31,959 nt of DNA, taken from the IMG/VR virus record IMGVR_UViG_3300022602_000286, positions 1 through 31,959 of that record; one strand, 5' to 3'. Below are positions 6,801 through 13,283 of this stretch, in pieces; the first letter of the stretch is position 1; every line of letters begins with the position of its first letter. The notes beneath the pieces are model-generated. The model made no database searches. It was not told where the DNA came from and was given only the letters and a program-made list of their open reading frames with translations. This DNA is from a virus. The position numbers were made by a program, and so were the translations under genes.

Positions 6801-8616
6801 TAGTGCTTACTATATATTGTCCAGTACTGCCAGCTGAACCGCTTTGTTGTGATACGATAACTGTGCCGCTAGGAACTGTATTGGTAAGACTTAGACTAAT
6901 ACCTTGTCCAGCTGCCAAACTACCGTTACCAGAAGCAAATGCTGTTACTGTTAGTGTATTACCACTTAAACTAGCTGTAAAACTAGCCACTGTAGTATTT
7001 CCGCCAACTGTAACTGTTGGTGGTGCTACACAAGTCAATGCCATAAATCCGTTATTTGCTGTCACATTTGATAGTGTAACGTTTTGTCCAACCGTAACAC
7101 TCATTGTACCAGAAGCAGTAGTTTGTACAAAAGCGGATCCGCCGGATGTTGTGCTTAAAATAGCATAGTTACTATCTAAGATCTGTATCACATAATAAGT
7201 ACCTGCTGCCAAATTACCTATAGTAGTTCCGGTGATTACTATTGATTCGCCGACTACCATATTAGTGGTTCCGCCTACTGACACACCTTGATAAGTGTAG
7301 TTGGCAAACTTTACACCGTTGGTATTACCGTTAGTAGCTGTAATTAATGTAGTATATTGTATGTATGGACTTAGGGTGATGGTACCGTTAGCACCTGGTG
7401 TTGGAATACTGGTTATGTAGTACACAGCTCCAGCTGAGTTAGCATTTGCCGTTAACCCGCCCATACTGGTCAATCCGCCGGTAACATTCATGTTACCATT
7501 AGATGCAGTAACTTGCGTCTGTACTAAACCGCCTTGAGTGAGCGAAACAGTAATGGTTTTTGTGTCCACAATACTTAGAACATAATAAGTTGTACCACTT
7601 GTTAAATTTCCAAAACTTGTTCCAGAAAAACTTAATGGCATACCTACTGCCATACCTATTGTAGTTCCTAGTGTAACTGTATTACCCGAGGCACTAGTTG
7701 CAACTGCATTGGTTATAATTTGCCCAATAGTAACTTGACTTCCTACACTCATACCAGTTGTAGTTCCTACAGTGACTAAGTTACCTGAACTGCTAGTAGC
7801 CAATATAGTGGTATTAAGAACTGAGTTAATATTGGCACCGGTATAAAATCCGCCTTGACGTAATTGTATTATTGATGTCCAAATGTTGTCACCATTATTA
7901 AATCCTACTTTACCTTTGGCAATGTATGTAAATGTAGTTGTTGAAGCTGTATAAACAATAAAACTACCTTCTGCACGATCAAATCCTGTAATTGCCGCAT
8001 TCATGCCTTTGATTGTAAATGGTTGTCCAGTTACATAACCATGCGGTGTTGCGGTTGTAATTGTGATAATCGATTCAGCTGTAGCAATGCCTCCTAGTCC
8101 TGAACTGGCATCGGTTGTTGCGGCAGTTACAGCAATATCAGTACCAGGAATTTCGTAAATGGCAGGGTAACCACGCTGTTGACTGATAGTTAACCATTTG
8201 GTTGGTTGCATACCGTACTCAAAGTCAGCGTCGATCATGCTTTGTGGTTGAGCAACACGAATACGTTCAAAAGCATCCTGTGCCACTTCTGGCATACGTG
8301 TTAATTGATATGGTTGTTCGAAGAATATTTGTAAATGGTCAGTACCGCTTAATGTTGCAGTATTGATAGCTAGAGTAATTGTAGTTGTACCATCACTATT
8401 ATCTAGAGCGGTTGGGAAATTGCTATCATTAACTCTGTTGAATGTTACTGTAGTTCCACTAAATGATGGATCTGCAAAATTATATAATATTATATTTGCT
8501 GTGGTATCAGTAATAACCAGCAGATTTTCTAATTTTACGTATCCAGGAACTTCAATTGTGCCCGCACCGGCAGCGCCTGGTGTAAAAACGTATTGTCTAA
8601 TTTGACTTTTTGCCAT
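3898..8616 (-). CDS. Large virion structural protein with repeated beta domains (1572 aa)
   Basis: The largest gene in the window. The N-terminus (about 1-170) contains RMPEVAQDAFERIRVAQPQ (from residue 107) followed by DADFEYGMQPTKW. From memory this resembles large structural proteins of marine and freshwater phages. Most of the rest is Thr/Ser/Gly-rich beta sequence with degenerate domains of the form GTTxGNLxxGTxYYV, followed by a short strand and SGG. There are several copies between about residues 290 and 520, and related ones near 1350-1480. The C-terminal end (GGRGCYPNGCDILFINAYI) is less repetitive. Cysteines are few. It has a GGAG ribosome-binding site and a late promoter CATAAATA at 8636-8643. 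As the last gene of the fibre cluster it is likely a tail-fibre, baseplate-decorating or adhesion protein; the exact position in the virion is inference. Confidence 0.85.
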   Translation of the reverse strand: MAKSQIRQYVFTPGAAGAGTIEVPGYVKLENLLVITDTTANIILYNFADPSFSGTTVTFNRVNDSNFPTALDNSDGTTTITLAINTATLSGTDHLQIFFEQPYQLTRMPEVAQDAFERIRVAQPQSMIDADFEYGMQPTKWLTISQQRGYPAIYEIPGTDIAVTAATTDASSGLGGIATAESIITITTATPHGYVTGQPFTIKGMNAAITGFDRAEGSFIVYTASTTTFTYIAKGKVGFNNGDNIWTSIIQLRQGGFYTGANINSVLNTTILATSSSGNLVTVGTTTGMSVGSQVTIGQIITNAVATSASGNTVTLGTTIGMAVGMPLSFSGTSFGNLTSGTTYYVLSIVDTKTITVSLTQGGLVQTQVTASNGNMNVTGGLTSMGGLTANANSAGAVYYITSIPTPGANGTITLSPYIQYTTLITATNGNTNGVKFANYTYQGVSVGGTTNMVVGESIVITGTTIGNLAAGTYYVIQILDSNYAILSTTSGGSAFVQTTASGTMSVTVGQNVTLSNVTANNGFMALTCVAPPTVTVGGNTTVASFTASLSGNTLTVTAFASGNGSLAAGQGISLSLTNTVPSGTVIVSQQSGSAGSTGQYIVSTNTGSVSSTANFIAVTGQATVTVNTYSPHGLIPGDTINMVVTSDNGTNNHILTNGPFFVESVTQTTYNNQTLSNQFTFTARGVGVISTASTPIQCQLYARPDSFYAHRPFDGGVQLGTALPSAGSQAIRMSKKYIRYQSGKGINFNTGLLMAPNYFVRAVYANGTAIGSTVTVVTDDIDHQCQVGATFTLSGVTTSGYNGTYTVSAIVDERTLQFVATNVLGAANGAIISDPCLLSLNTWGGATVRSGTYDEQNGVFFQYDGQVVSVVRRSSTFQLAGTITALQGSGQIIGLNTRFSTQLWVGSKIVIRGMSHTVTQIVSDTLLYVNPQWRGYSSVTGIKATRTFDYVIPQSKWNMDTMDGSGSSKNPSGYSINPNKMQMVGMQWTWYGAGFIDWMMRGPRGEYVTVHRLRNNNLNNEAWMRAGNMAVRFEVLNEAGVNYLASSIGSSDTTLTLGDVSSFPASGTVYIDNEFITYLSKSNSLNQLQYLTRGVTIGPWATGGYRTFTAGSAASHTASTGVISVNATASPIVSHWGAAFVQDGGFDSDRSYIFNYSQPNVNISTKKTTAFAVRLAPSVSNALTGDLGQRELINRASFLLQTLESSAGSGAGNAALVIEGIINPSNMPNVSNIQFASLNSAANPTGQPSFSQVAPGSSMVFTGAVNTFLNTPVYLTAGLTTIPLISNPATQVPAVQAGDDIFFPSSTASLYGLTKVSSLLASTATFTSTISTSTTASGSTSTITGTVLSVSGSVSGAFAVGMVLSGTNVATGTYIVAYLGGGTGAGSTWTVSQSQTTPATSITGTAYTLSLTIGTGSVQVGSLLTGGTIPAGTYITGQLTGTTGSTGTYSMVNISGNSPASGQNPTGSTFYGVTANQTILASVPVSVVSGTQVNFSRSTYALPGETVFSYINAPANKDSLDLSLFKELTNTPIGGRGCYPNGCDILFINAYITQGSPINQNLVLRWGEAQA

Positions 8617-8635
8617 TTAATTCTCCGTGATCTTA

Positions 8636-8643
8636 TATTTATG
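8636..8643 (-). promoter_or_regulatory. T4-type late promoter core CATAAATA
   Basis: Seven of eight bases match the late consensus, 19 nt before the ATG at 8616, leaving a short leader that contains ACGGAG. Confidence 0.75.
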
Positions 8644-9387
8644 TTAGCTTAACGCCGCTGCCATGGCGATTGATAATGCTTTAATATTCGTTCCGCCTAC
8701 TGTTAACGAACCGTTTACTGTAACTGTTCCGCTTACTGTCAAACTAGTTAGAGTTCCTACACTGGTCAAACTACTAGTAGTTATTGATGGATTTAGGGTG
8801 TTACCAGTTAATGACGAAGCCGCCGCTGTTACAGTAACATTTATAGATCCATCAAATGATGTACCGTTAATAGTGACCGGACTTGCAAGTTTTGTTGCTG
8901 TACTGGCATTACCTGTTAATGCACCAATAATTCCGCCATTGGCGGTGATTGCTCCATTAAATGTTGTTGCTGTAACTCCATTGCCTAGTGTAGTAATACT
9001 GCTGTTTACAACATTTGAAGCTAGAGTTGTTCCTGAAATTTGAGAAGCACTAGCATATCCACCTGTACTCCAACTGTAACCAGAACCTGTCCATTGCAAG
9101 AATCCAATTTGTGTCGGTGCGGTGATAAATCCTGTGGTACCTGCTTGGGTTTGATATAATAATTGATTTGTAGATCCTCCCGCAATATTGTTTGCTAAAT
9201 TAGAGGCCGCAATACTTGTAGGAAAAGTTACTGTAGGATATGGAAGACTGCTCCAAGCTGTAACTCCGTCTCCATATTTGATTTTATTTGTATCTGTTTC
9301 TAAACCTGGTTCGCCAGCACTTAAGATTGGATTAACATTTGTCCAATTTGCCGCTGTATCTCTTCTTAGTTTAATCTGTACTGACAT
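8644..9387 (-). CDS. Tail fibre protein with Mtd-like N-terminal domain (247 aa)
   Basis: The start is the ATG at 9387 (MSVQIKLRRD), which has AGGAG 7 nt upstream and a late promoter at 9405-9412; upstream in-frame codons lie beyond that promoter. Residues 1-50 (LRRDTAANWTNVNPILSAGE, then KIKYGDGVTAWSSLPY) match the pattern of the N-terminal domain of the Bordetella phage tropism determinant Mtd, common in phage fibres. The remainder is Thr/Ser/Gly-rich beta-helix-like repeat such as SLTSVGTLTSLTVSGTVTV. The last ten residues, LSIAMAAALS, are nearly the same as those of the next fibre gene (LAIAMAAALS). Likely a host-recognition fibre or fibre tip; the receptor is unknown. Confidence 0.8.
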   Translation of the reverse strand: MSVQIKLRRDTAANWTNVNPILSAGEPGLETDTNKIKYGDGVTAWSSLPYPTVTFPTSIAASNLANNIAGGSTNQLLYQTQAGTTGFITAPTQIGFLQWTGSGYSWSTGGYASASQISGTTLASNVVNSSITTLGNGVTATTFNGAITANGGIIGALTGNASTATKLASPVTINGTSFDGSINVTVTAAASSLTGNTLNPSITTSSLTSVGTLTSLTVSGTVTVNGSLTVGGTNIKALSIAMAAALS

Positions 9388-9404
9388 TATCGCTCCTAGT
9401 GTTA

Positions 9405-9412
9405 TATTTATT
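9405..9412 (-). promoter_or_regulatory. T4-type late promoter core AATAAATA
   Basis: Seven of eight match, 17 nt upstream of the ATG at 9387, with AGGAG in the leader. It overlaps the intergenic end of the fibre gene at 9416. Confidence 0.7.
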
Positions 9413-9415
9413 GTG

Positions 9416-10054
9416 TTATGAAAGCGCGGCAGCCATGGCAATTGCCAAAGATTTTAATTTAATTGAACCTGCATAAACATTACCACTGGAATCTACTATA
9501 GTTTGTCCGTTGACTCGTATGGCACCGGTAGTTGAAACACTTGTAAGTGTTCCTACACTAGTAATATTAGGTTGTGAGGCTGTACTAATTGTACCAGTTA
9601 ATGTTGGTGCTGTGATTGTGCCCGCAACAGATAAACTAGTCAGCGTTCCTACACTAGTAATATAAGGTTGAGCTGGAGTAGTAACTATTGCCGCCAGGCT
9701 ACTGGCTGTAACCGGGCCTTGTACAGACAACGAATTTAGAGTGCCCAGACTAGTAATATTGGGCTGAGATGCTGTGGTAATAGCCCCAGTTATTGTGTTA
9801 GCAGTGACCGAGGTTGCATTGACATTTCCAGTTACTGATCCTATTACATTACCTATTACATTACCAATCAGTGTTCCATTAAAATTTCCACCCCAAAAAT
9901 CGTTGGCATAGATAGAGCCCGCAACTTGAATATTATTAAAACTAGGTGTATCTGTAGGTAAAATTGTCCAAGCAACACCATCCCAATACCAAGTATTTGC
10001 ACCTGAGGTAAAAGTTTGATTTAATGTAGGACTACTGGGAAATATCAAAGACAT
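9416..10054 (-). CDS. Tail fibre protein with 32-residue repeats (212 aa)
   Basis: The N-terminus MSLIFPSSPTLNQTFTSGAN, then TWYWDGVAW, matches the short domain that often caps phage fibre proteins. Residues 60-80 are low-complexity (NVIGNVIGSVTGNV). Residues about 88-190 are three 32-residue beta repeats with the core QPNITSVGTLTSLSV. The C-terminus ends LAIAMAAALS, shared with the fibre gene at 8644. The start is 6 nt after the previous stop and lacks a clear ribosome-binding site, so it is probably translated by coupling. Confidence 0.8.
   Translation of the reverse strand: MSLIFPSSPTLNQTFTSGANTWYWDGVAWTILPTDTPSFNNIQVAGSIYANDFWGGNFNGTLIGNVIGNVIGSVTGNVNATSVTANTITGAITTASQPNITSLGTLNSLSVQGPVTASSLAAIVTTPAQPYITSVGTLTSLSVAGTITAPTLTGTISTASQPNITSVGTLTSVSTTGAIRVNGQTIVDSSGNVYAGSIKLKSLAIAMAAALS
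9540..9835 (-). repeat. Three 96-bp tandem repeats inside a fibre gene
   Basis: The marker ACTAGTAAT recurs at 9557, 9653 and 9749, exactly 96 bp apart, equal to 32 codons. The repeats are in frame and diverged, and could change copy number by recombination to alter fibre length. Confidence 0.8.
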
Positions 10055-10060
10055 ATACTA

Positions 10061-10726
10061 TTAACCGTATGAGCTTAATTGTCCGTTAACTGCAACAAAT
10101 GTTCCGCCAACGTTTATGATAAAGAATGTTACGTAGTTAATTTTATTAGCTACACCCGATGGTGTTATACCGCCTGACCAGTTTATAGTATAACTAACAC
10201 CGTTGATTTGAAATCCGTTTGGAATATAATTTGTAGAACCTTGCTGGATAATTAAAGTCAATGTAGTAGTTCTATTGCTAGTTGTTGGGACGTTAGTCAA
10301 ATTAACTGTAAAACTTGAAGTAACACCAGTATGATAAAAAATAGCACCGGTGCTATAGTCATGTACGACTACGCCAGTTGCTCCAGATTTAGTTTGAATG
10401 ACTTCTTGAATTTCTTGTACAGTAGTCGTTCCACCAAGTGTGATGTTACTATAGCTACCACCACTACCTGCGGCGCTGATTACTCCTCCGCTGATTGTAA
10501 TAGTCGTTCCGTCAACTTTTACTCCGCCCAATGTGCTTGTAGTTGCTGTTGGTAGAGTATAACTGCTTCCTGATGGATAGCTTAGACTGTTCCAAGGTGT
10601 TAGTCCGTCTCCGTACTTAATCTTGAAAGTATCTGTTTCTAATCCAGGTTCGCCCTGGCTCAGCGTAGGATTGTTGTTAGTCCAATTTGCCGCTGTATCA
10701 CGTCTTAGTTGTATCTTATTTGCCAT
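10061..10726 (-). CDS. Tail fibre protein with Mtd-like N-terminal domain (221 aa)
   Basis: Residues 1-50 (IQLRRDTAANWTNNNPTLSQ, then KIKYGDGLTPWNSLSY) are about three-quarters identical to the N-terminus of the fibre gene at 8644, so the two are paralogues at this end. A collar-like segment TATTSTLGGVKVDGTTITIS follows at about 60-80. The C-terminal half (from about residue 100) differs completely and reads as a compact beta domain (HDYSTGAIFYHTGV to the end, VAVNGQLSSYG). This pattern of common anchor and swapped tip suggests modular host-range proteins. GGAG lies 7 nt before the ATG. Confidence 0.8.
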   Translation of the reverse strand: MANKIQLRRDTAANWTNNNPTLSQGEPGLETDTFKIKYGDGLTPWNSLSYPSGSSYTLPTATTSTLGGVKVDGTTITISGGVISAAGSGGSYSNITLGGTTTVQEIQEVIQTKSGATGVVVHDYSTGAIFYHTGVTSSFTVNLTNVPTTSNRTTTLTLIIQQGSTNYIPNGFQINGVSYTINWSGGITPSGVANKINYVTFFIINVGGTFVAVNGQLSSYG

Positions 10727-10748
10727 TCTTGGGCTCCATGTTTATAAA

Positions 10749-11318
10749 TTAACTTCCACTGTAAGCAGGACCGTTGTATACTGCAACAGATCCGCCGCCG
10801 TCGATGAGTAAATCGGTTAAGACATTAAATGATGTAACAGATCCGCCTCCATCTAAAGGTTGACCTGATTGGCTTAGTACATATTGAGAAATGCTTGTTC
10901 CGCCATCGAGTCTCACTTCTGATTTGCTGAAAACTGTAGTGCTTGTTCCGCCGTCCATGCTCGCTGTTACAGCAATACTGGTTAAGCCTGTAGCAAAAGT
11001 TTCTGTTTGAACCCAATAACTATTATTATTAGAATCAGTATAGTAAACGTATAATGCGCCGGTATTGGAATTAAGCCACATTATTCCAGCTTTGGCATTA
11101 GAAGGTGGTACTGTACCAACAGTAACTCCGCCTACGATGCCAGTTGCGTTGCTTAAATCAGCTTTTAATAGACTAAAACCGCCACTGGTTTTTCCATCAA
11201 AAACACGTAATGTATTTTGATCTGAATCAAAAAATACTTCACCCGGATTGGCGGTATAACCAGCAAATTCAGTTGTATGTAATTTCTGTAATCTTAGCGA
11301 GCGTTGAGCCGTGGTCAT
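10749..11318 (-). CDS. Structural protein with DGG repeats (189 aa)
   Basis: The start is the ATG at 11318 (MTTAQRSLRLQKL), with AAGGA 8 nt upstream; the preceding in-frame TTG is not needed. The N-terminal 60 residues contain EFAGYTANPGEVFFDSDQNT, then LRVFDG, a short motif common at the head of phage fibre and decoration proteins. The C-terminal 75 residues hold four repeats of about 17 residues, each beginning with DGG (MDGGTS, LDGGTS, LDGGGS, IDGGGS). It probably forms a beta structure on the tail fibre or virion surface. It is first in the fibre cluster and has its own late promoter at 11341. Confidence 0.75.
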   Translation of the reverse strand: MTTAQRSLRLQKLHTTEFAGYTANPGEVFFDSDQNTLRVFDGKTSGGFSLLKADLSNATGIVGGVTVGTVPPSNAKAGIMWLNSNTGALYVYYTDSNNNSYWVQTETFATGLTSIAVTASMDGGTSTTVFSKSEVRLDGGTSISQYVLSQSGQPLDGGGSVTSFNVLTDLLIDGGGSVAVYNGPAYSGS

Positions 11319-11321
11319 CAA

Positions 11322-11341
11322 ACTAGTCCTTATTGACTAGT
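11322..11341 (-). promoter_or_regulatory. Perfect inverted repeat around a ribosome-binding site
   Basis: ACTAGTC and GACTAGT form a 7-bp perfect stem with a 6-nt loop. The AAGGA of the gene starting at 11318 lies partly in the loop and partly in the 3' arm, so folding could mask it. The repeat abuts the promoter core at 11341, so part of the 5' arm may lie upstream of the transcription start and be absent from that RNA. It would be complete only in read-through transcripts. Confidence 0.5.
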
Positions 11342-11348
11342 ATTTACC
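11341..11348 (-). promoter_or_regulatory. T4-type late promoter core GGTAAATA
   Basis: The TAAATA core is retained, 22 nt before the ATG at 11318. It heads the fibre cluster, downstream of the GNAT-like gene. Confidence 0.6.
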
Positions 11349-11353
11349 TAAAA

Positions 11354-11797
11354 CTATTCTTTGAAATAGTATTCGTAGTTAACGCTTGTTGGATTTTCTT
11401 TTCGGACTTTAGCGCCATTTTTCATATGAAAACGCCTAGCCATTGGAGTTTGCGGACTTAAGGTTACTATGCCTTTAAGATCAGCATAATCCTTTTTTAA
11501 CCATTCCGCGGCTTGCTGTAAAAGTGTTGCACCTGCCCCTGGTGCATAGCTCCATATTGTGTAAAAGACAGCAATTTCCTTATCCTTGTCCATATTAACA
11601 AGATCTTCTTCGGTCTCTGGAACACCTTTCAGCCATTGCATACAAGTAGCCGCTAAGACTTCTTCTCCTGCTTTGAGAATTAGAATTTCTGCGGCTTCGT
11701 TAATACGTTGTTCAAGAGGAATATGAGGACGAACAGGGTCGTCTTTAATTATTCTAACTAAAGGGTCAGTAATATCCCTAATGTGATGAAGTTCCAT
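11354..11797 (-). CDS. GNAT-like acetyltransferase (147 aa)
   Basis: The 147-residue sequence has the order of a GNAT fold. N-terminal strands and helix come first. A central strand EIAVFYTIWSYAP (about 74-86) leads into GAGATLLQQAAEWLKK (87-102), the acetyl-CoA pyrophosphate loop and helix. A later strand GIVTLSPQTPMARRFHMKNG (109-128) has the asparagine/glycine ending typical of motif B. The consensus Q/R-x-x-G-x-G/A is degenerate here (APGAGA), so cofactor binding is likely but unproven. The gene has its own late promoter (GATAAATA, 11823-11830) and lies between gp41 and the fibre genes. Its substrate is unknown. Proteins of this kind are common in T4-like phages. Confidence 0.7.
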   Translation of the reverse strand: MELHHIRDITDPLVRIIKDDPVRPHIPLEQRINEAAEILILKAGEEVLAATCMQWLKGVPETEEDLVNMDKDKEIAVFYTIWSYAPGAGATLLQQAAEWLKKDYADLKGIVTLSPQTPMARRFHMKNGAKVRKENPTSVNYEYYFKE

Positions 11798-11822
11798 GGC
11801 GATCGCTACCTTATTATATGCG

Positions 11823-11830
11823 TATTTATC
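11823..11830 (-). promoter_or_regulatory. T4-type late promoter core GATAAATA
   Basis: Seven of eight match, 25 nt before the ATG at 11797, in the 54-bp gap after gp41. It separates late structural expression from the replication genes. Confidence 0.75.
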
Positions 11831-11851
11831 AGAACCTTCTTTACAGAACGA

Positions 11852-13267
11852 TTACAGGTCCTCGCCTGGCAGGTTAGCCAGCAAATCTCTCAATTTGCTA
11901 CTAGCAACTTCTGCTTTGACTTTTGGTAATGCAATTCCATCTGTTGGTGTTTCTTGGGCTATTGTTTGTCTTTGTTTAATAGAATTTAGTAATGTTGATC
12001 CTGCACTAGGAGCGCCATTACCATAACCATCTTCTTCATCTAGATCACTAATTCTCAACGTATCGATATCAAATGCTAAATCAATTTTCATCCCAACACC
12101 ACTCGAACTACGGGTTTTCATCAGCTGAATTTGGTAACGTCCACGCTCACGCATAGCACGACTTGTAAAGATACCAAACACGTTATCAGCTGTCTGAATC
12201 TTACTCAATCCGCCTGAAATATGACTATGATCAAACTCAACTTCTTCTACAGCACCGCGATTCAGTTGTGCCGCAGTAACAAACACACAGTTCTTTTCTA
12301 CTGCTAGATTACGTAATTCTTCACTCACATACTTGTCTTTTACAAACAAGTTTTCAGCACTAATACGCTTGCTCAGTGGCATAATCAAGTCCATATAATC
12401 GACCAATAATACGTCAACCTTACGTCCCATTTTGACTTCATACTCTTTTAAGTAAGCACGAATGTCATTGGCAGTTTTACCACTTGGCATGTACTTAACC
12501 TGTAAATTTCCCGATTTTTTCCCGATAACTTTGACCTTCATTTCAACGTCATCAATGCTCTTGAAAATCTCTCTTGTTGGTATACCAGTGGTCATTGCAT
12601 CAATACGCATACAGACCAAATCTTCACTAAGCTCTAGTGTAAGGTATAATACATTGAGTCCAGCAAGAGCATAATTGACCCCAAGATTAGCAAGAAATAG
12701 AGATTTTCCAGCACCAGAACCACCAGCCCAAATGTTAAGCTCACCACGATTAAAGCCACCGTAAAGTTTATCATCAATGCTTTTCCATCCTGTCGAAATT
12801 TGTCCATTCTTGTCTTTGATGCGTAATAGTCTAGCACGAGGATCTTCAAAATAATCAGTACCCATGTCCTTCTGTAGACCAATTTGCACCGCTTTTTTGA
12901 TCTTTTCTTCGACCGGACCATACTCGCCTTTTTCCAGTAGATCGGCCGATTCTAAGATGGCTCTCTCGAGTCCTTTATGACGAATAAAAGTTTCAAAGTC
13001 ATTCAACACCCAGTCGTAGTTGTTTTCTTTAACACCTTCTGGAGGTTTCAAATTTGCACCAACTGATGCATTTACAATGTCAAATGTGGGCAAGACATTA
13101 TACTGCTCAACATACTTGTTGATAAATTCTGCCGAGTCCTGTAGCTTGCGATCAAACAATGTATGATCAAAAATACTTTGGCAACGCACAAAAGTTTCTG
13201 CGTCACTCAGCATCATTTCCAAGTACAATTTCTGTACATCATATCCGTAGTTTATGTTTTGTGTCAT
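11852..13267 (-). CDS. 41: Replicative DNA helicase, T4 gp41 / DnaB family
   Basis: A 471-residue RecA-fold hexameric helicase that unwinds DNA at the fork with the primase gp61. The N-terminal helical domain covers about 1-150. Walker A is GGSGAGKS (182-189), the catalytic Glu is within YLTLELSE (208-215 region), and Walker B is VDVLLVDYMDL (274-284). Downstream is the DnaB-like VTAAQLNRG, followed by HISGGLSKIQTADNVF, and then the basic LMKTRSSSGVG segment. Length matches T4 gp41 (475). The C-terminal tail DLLANLPGEDL is acidic. The ATG has no obvious Shine-Dalgarno and follows the carbamoyltransferase stop by 16 nt, so it may depend on upstream translation. Confidence 0.95.
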   Translation of the reverse strand: MTQNINYGYDVQKLYLEMMLSDAETFVRCQSIFDHTLFDRKLQDSAEFINKYVEQYNVLPTFDIVNASVGANLKPPEGVKENNYDWVLNDFETFIRHKGLERAILESADLLEKGEYGPVEEKIKKAVQIGLQKDMGTDYFEDPRARLLRIKDKNGQISTGWKSIDDKLYGGFNRGELNIWAGGSGAGKSLFLANLGVNYALAGLNVLYLTLELSEDLVCMRIDAMTTGIPTREIFKSIDDVEMKVKVIGKKSGNLQVKYMPSGKTANDIRAYLKEYEVKMGRKVDVLLVDYMDLIMPLSKRISAENLFVKDKYVSEELRNLAVEKNCVFVTAAQLNRGAVEEVEFDHSHISGGLSKIQTADNVFGIFTSRAMRERGRYQIQLMKTRSSSGVGMKIDLAFDIDTLRISDLDEEDGYGNGAPSAGSTLLNSIKQRQTIAQETPTDGIALPKVKAEVASSKLRDLLANLPGEDL

Positions 13268-13283
13268 TTATATATTATACATT

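Noticed and set aside
8644-10726. Diversity-generating retroelement suggested by Mtd-like domains
   Set aside because: Only the N-terminal anchor of Mtd is matched. I see no reverse transcriptase, no template repeat and no C-type lectin variable region in the window.
13265-13272. TATAAATG overlapping the gp41 start
   Set aside because: The last base differs from the core, and a transcript from it would start inside gp41. The same string occurs at the carbamoyltransferase start as part of the codons for IYK and stop.
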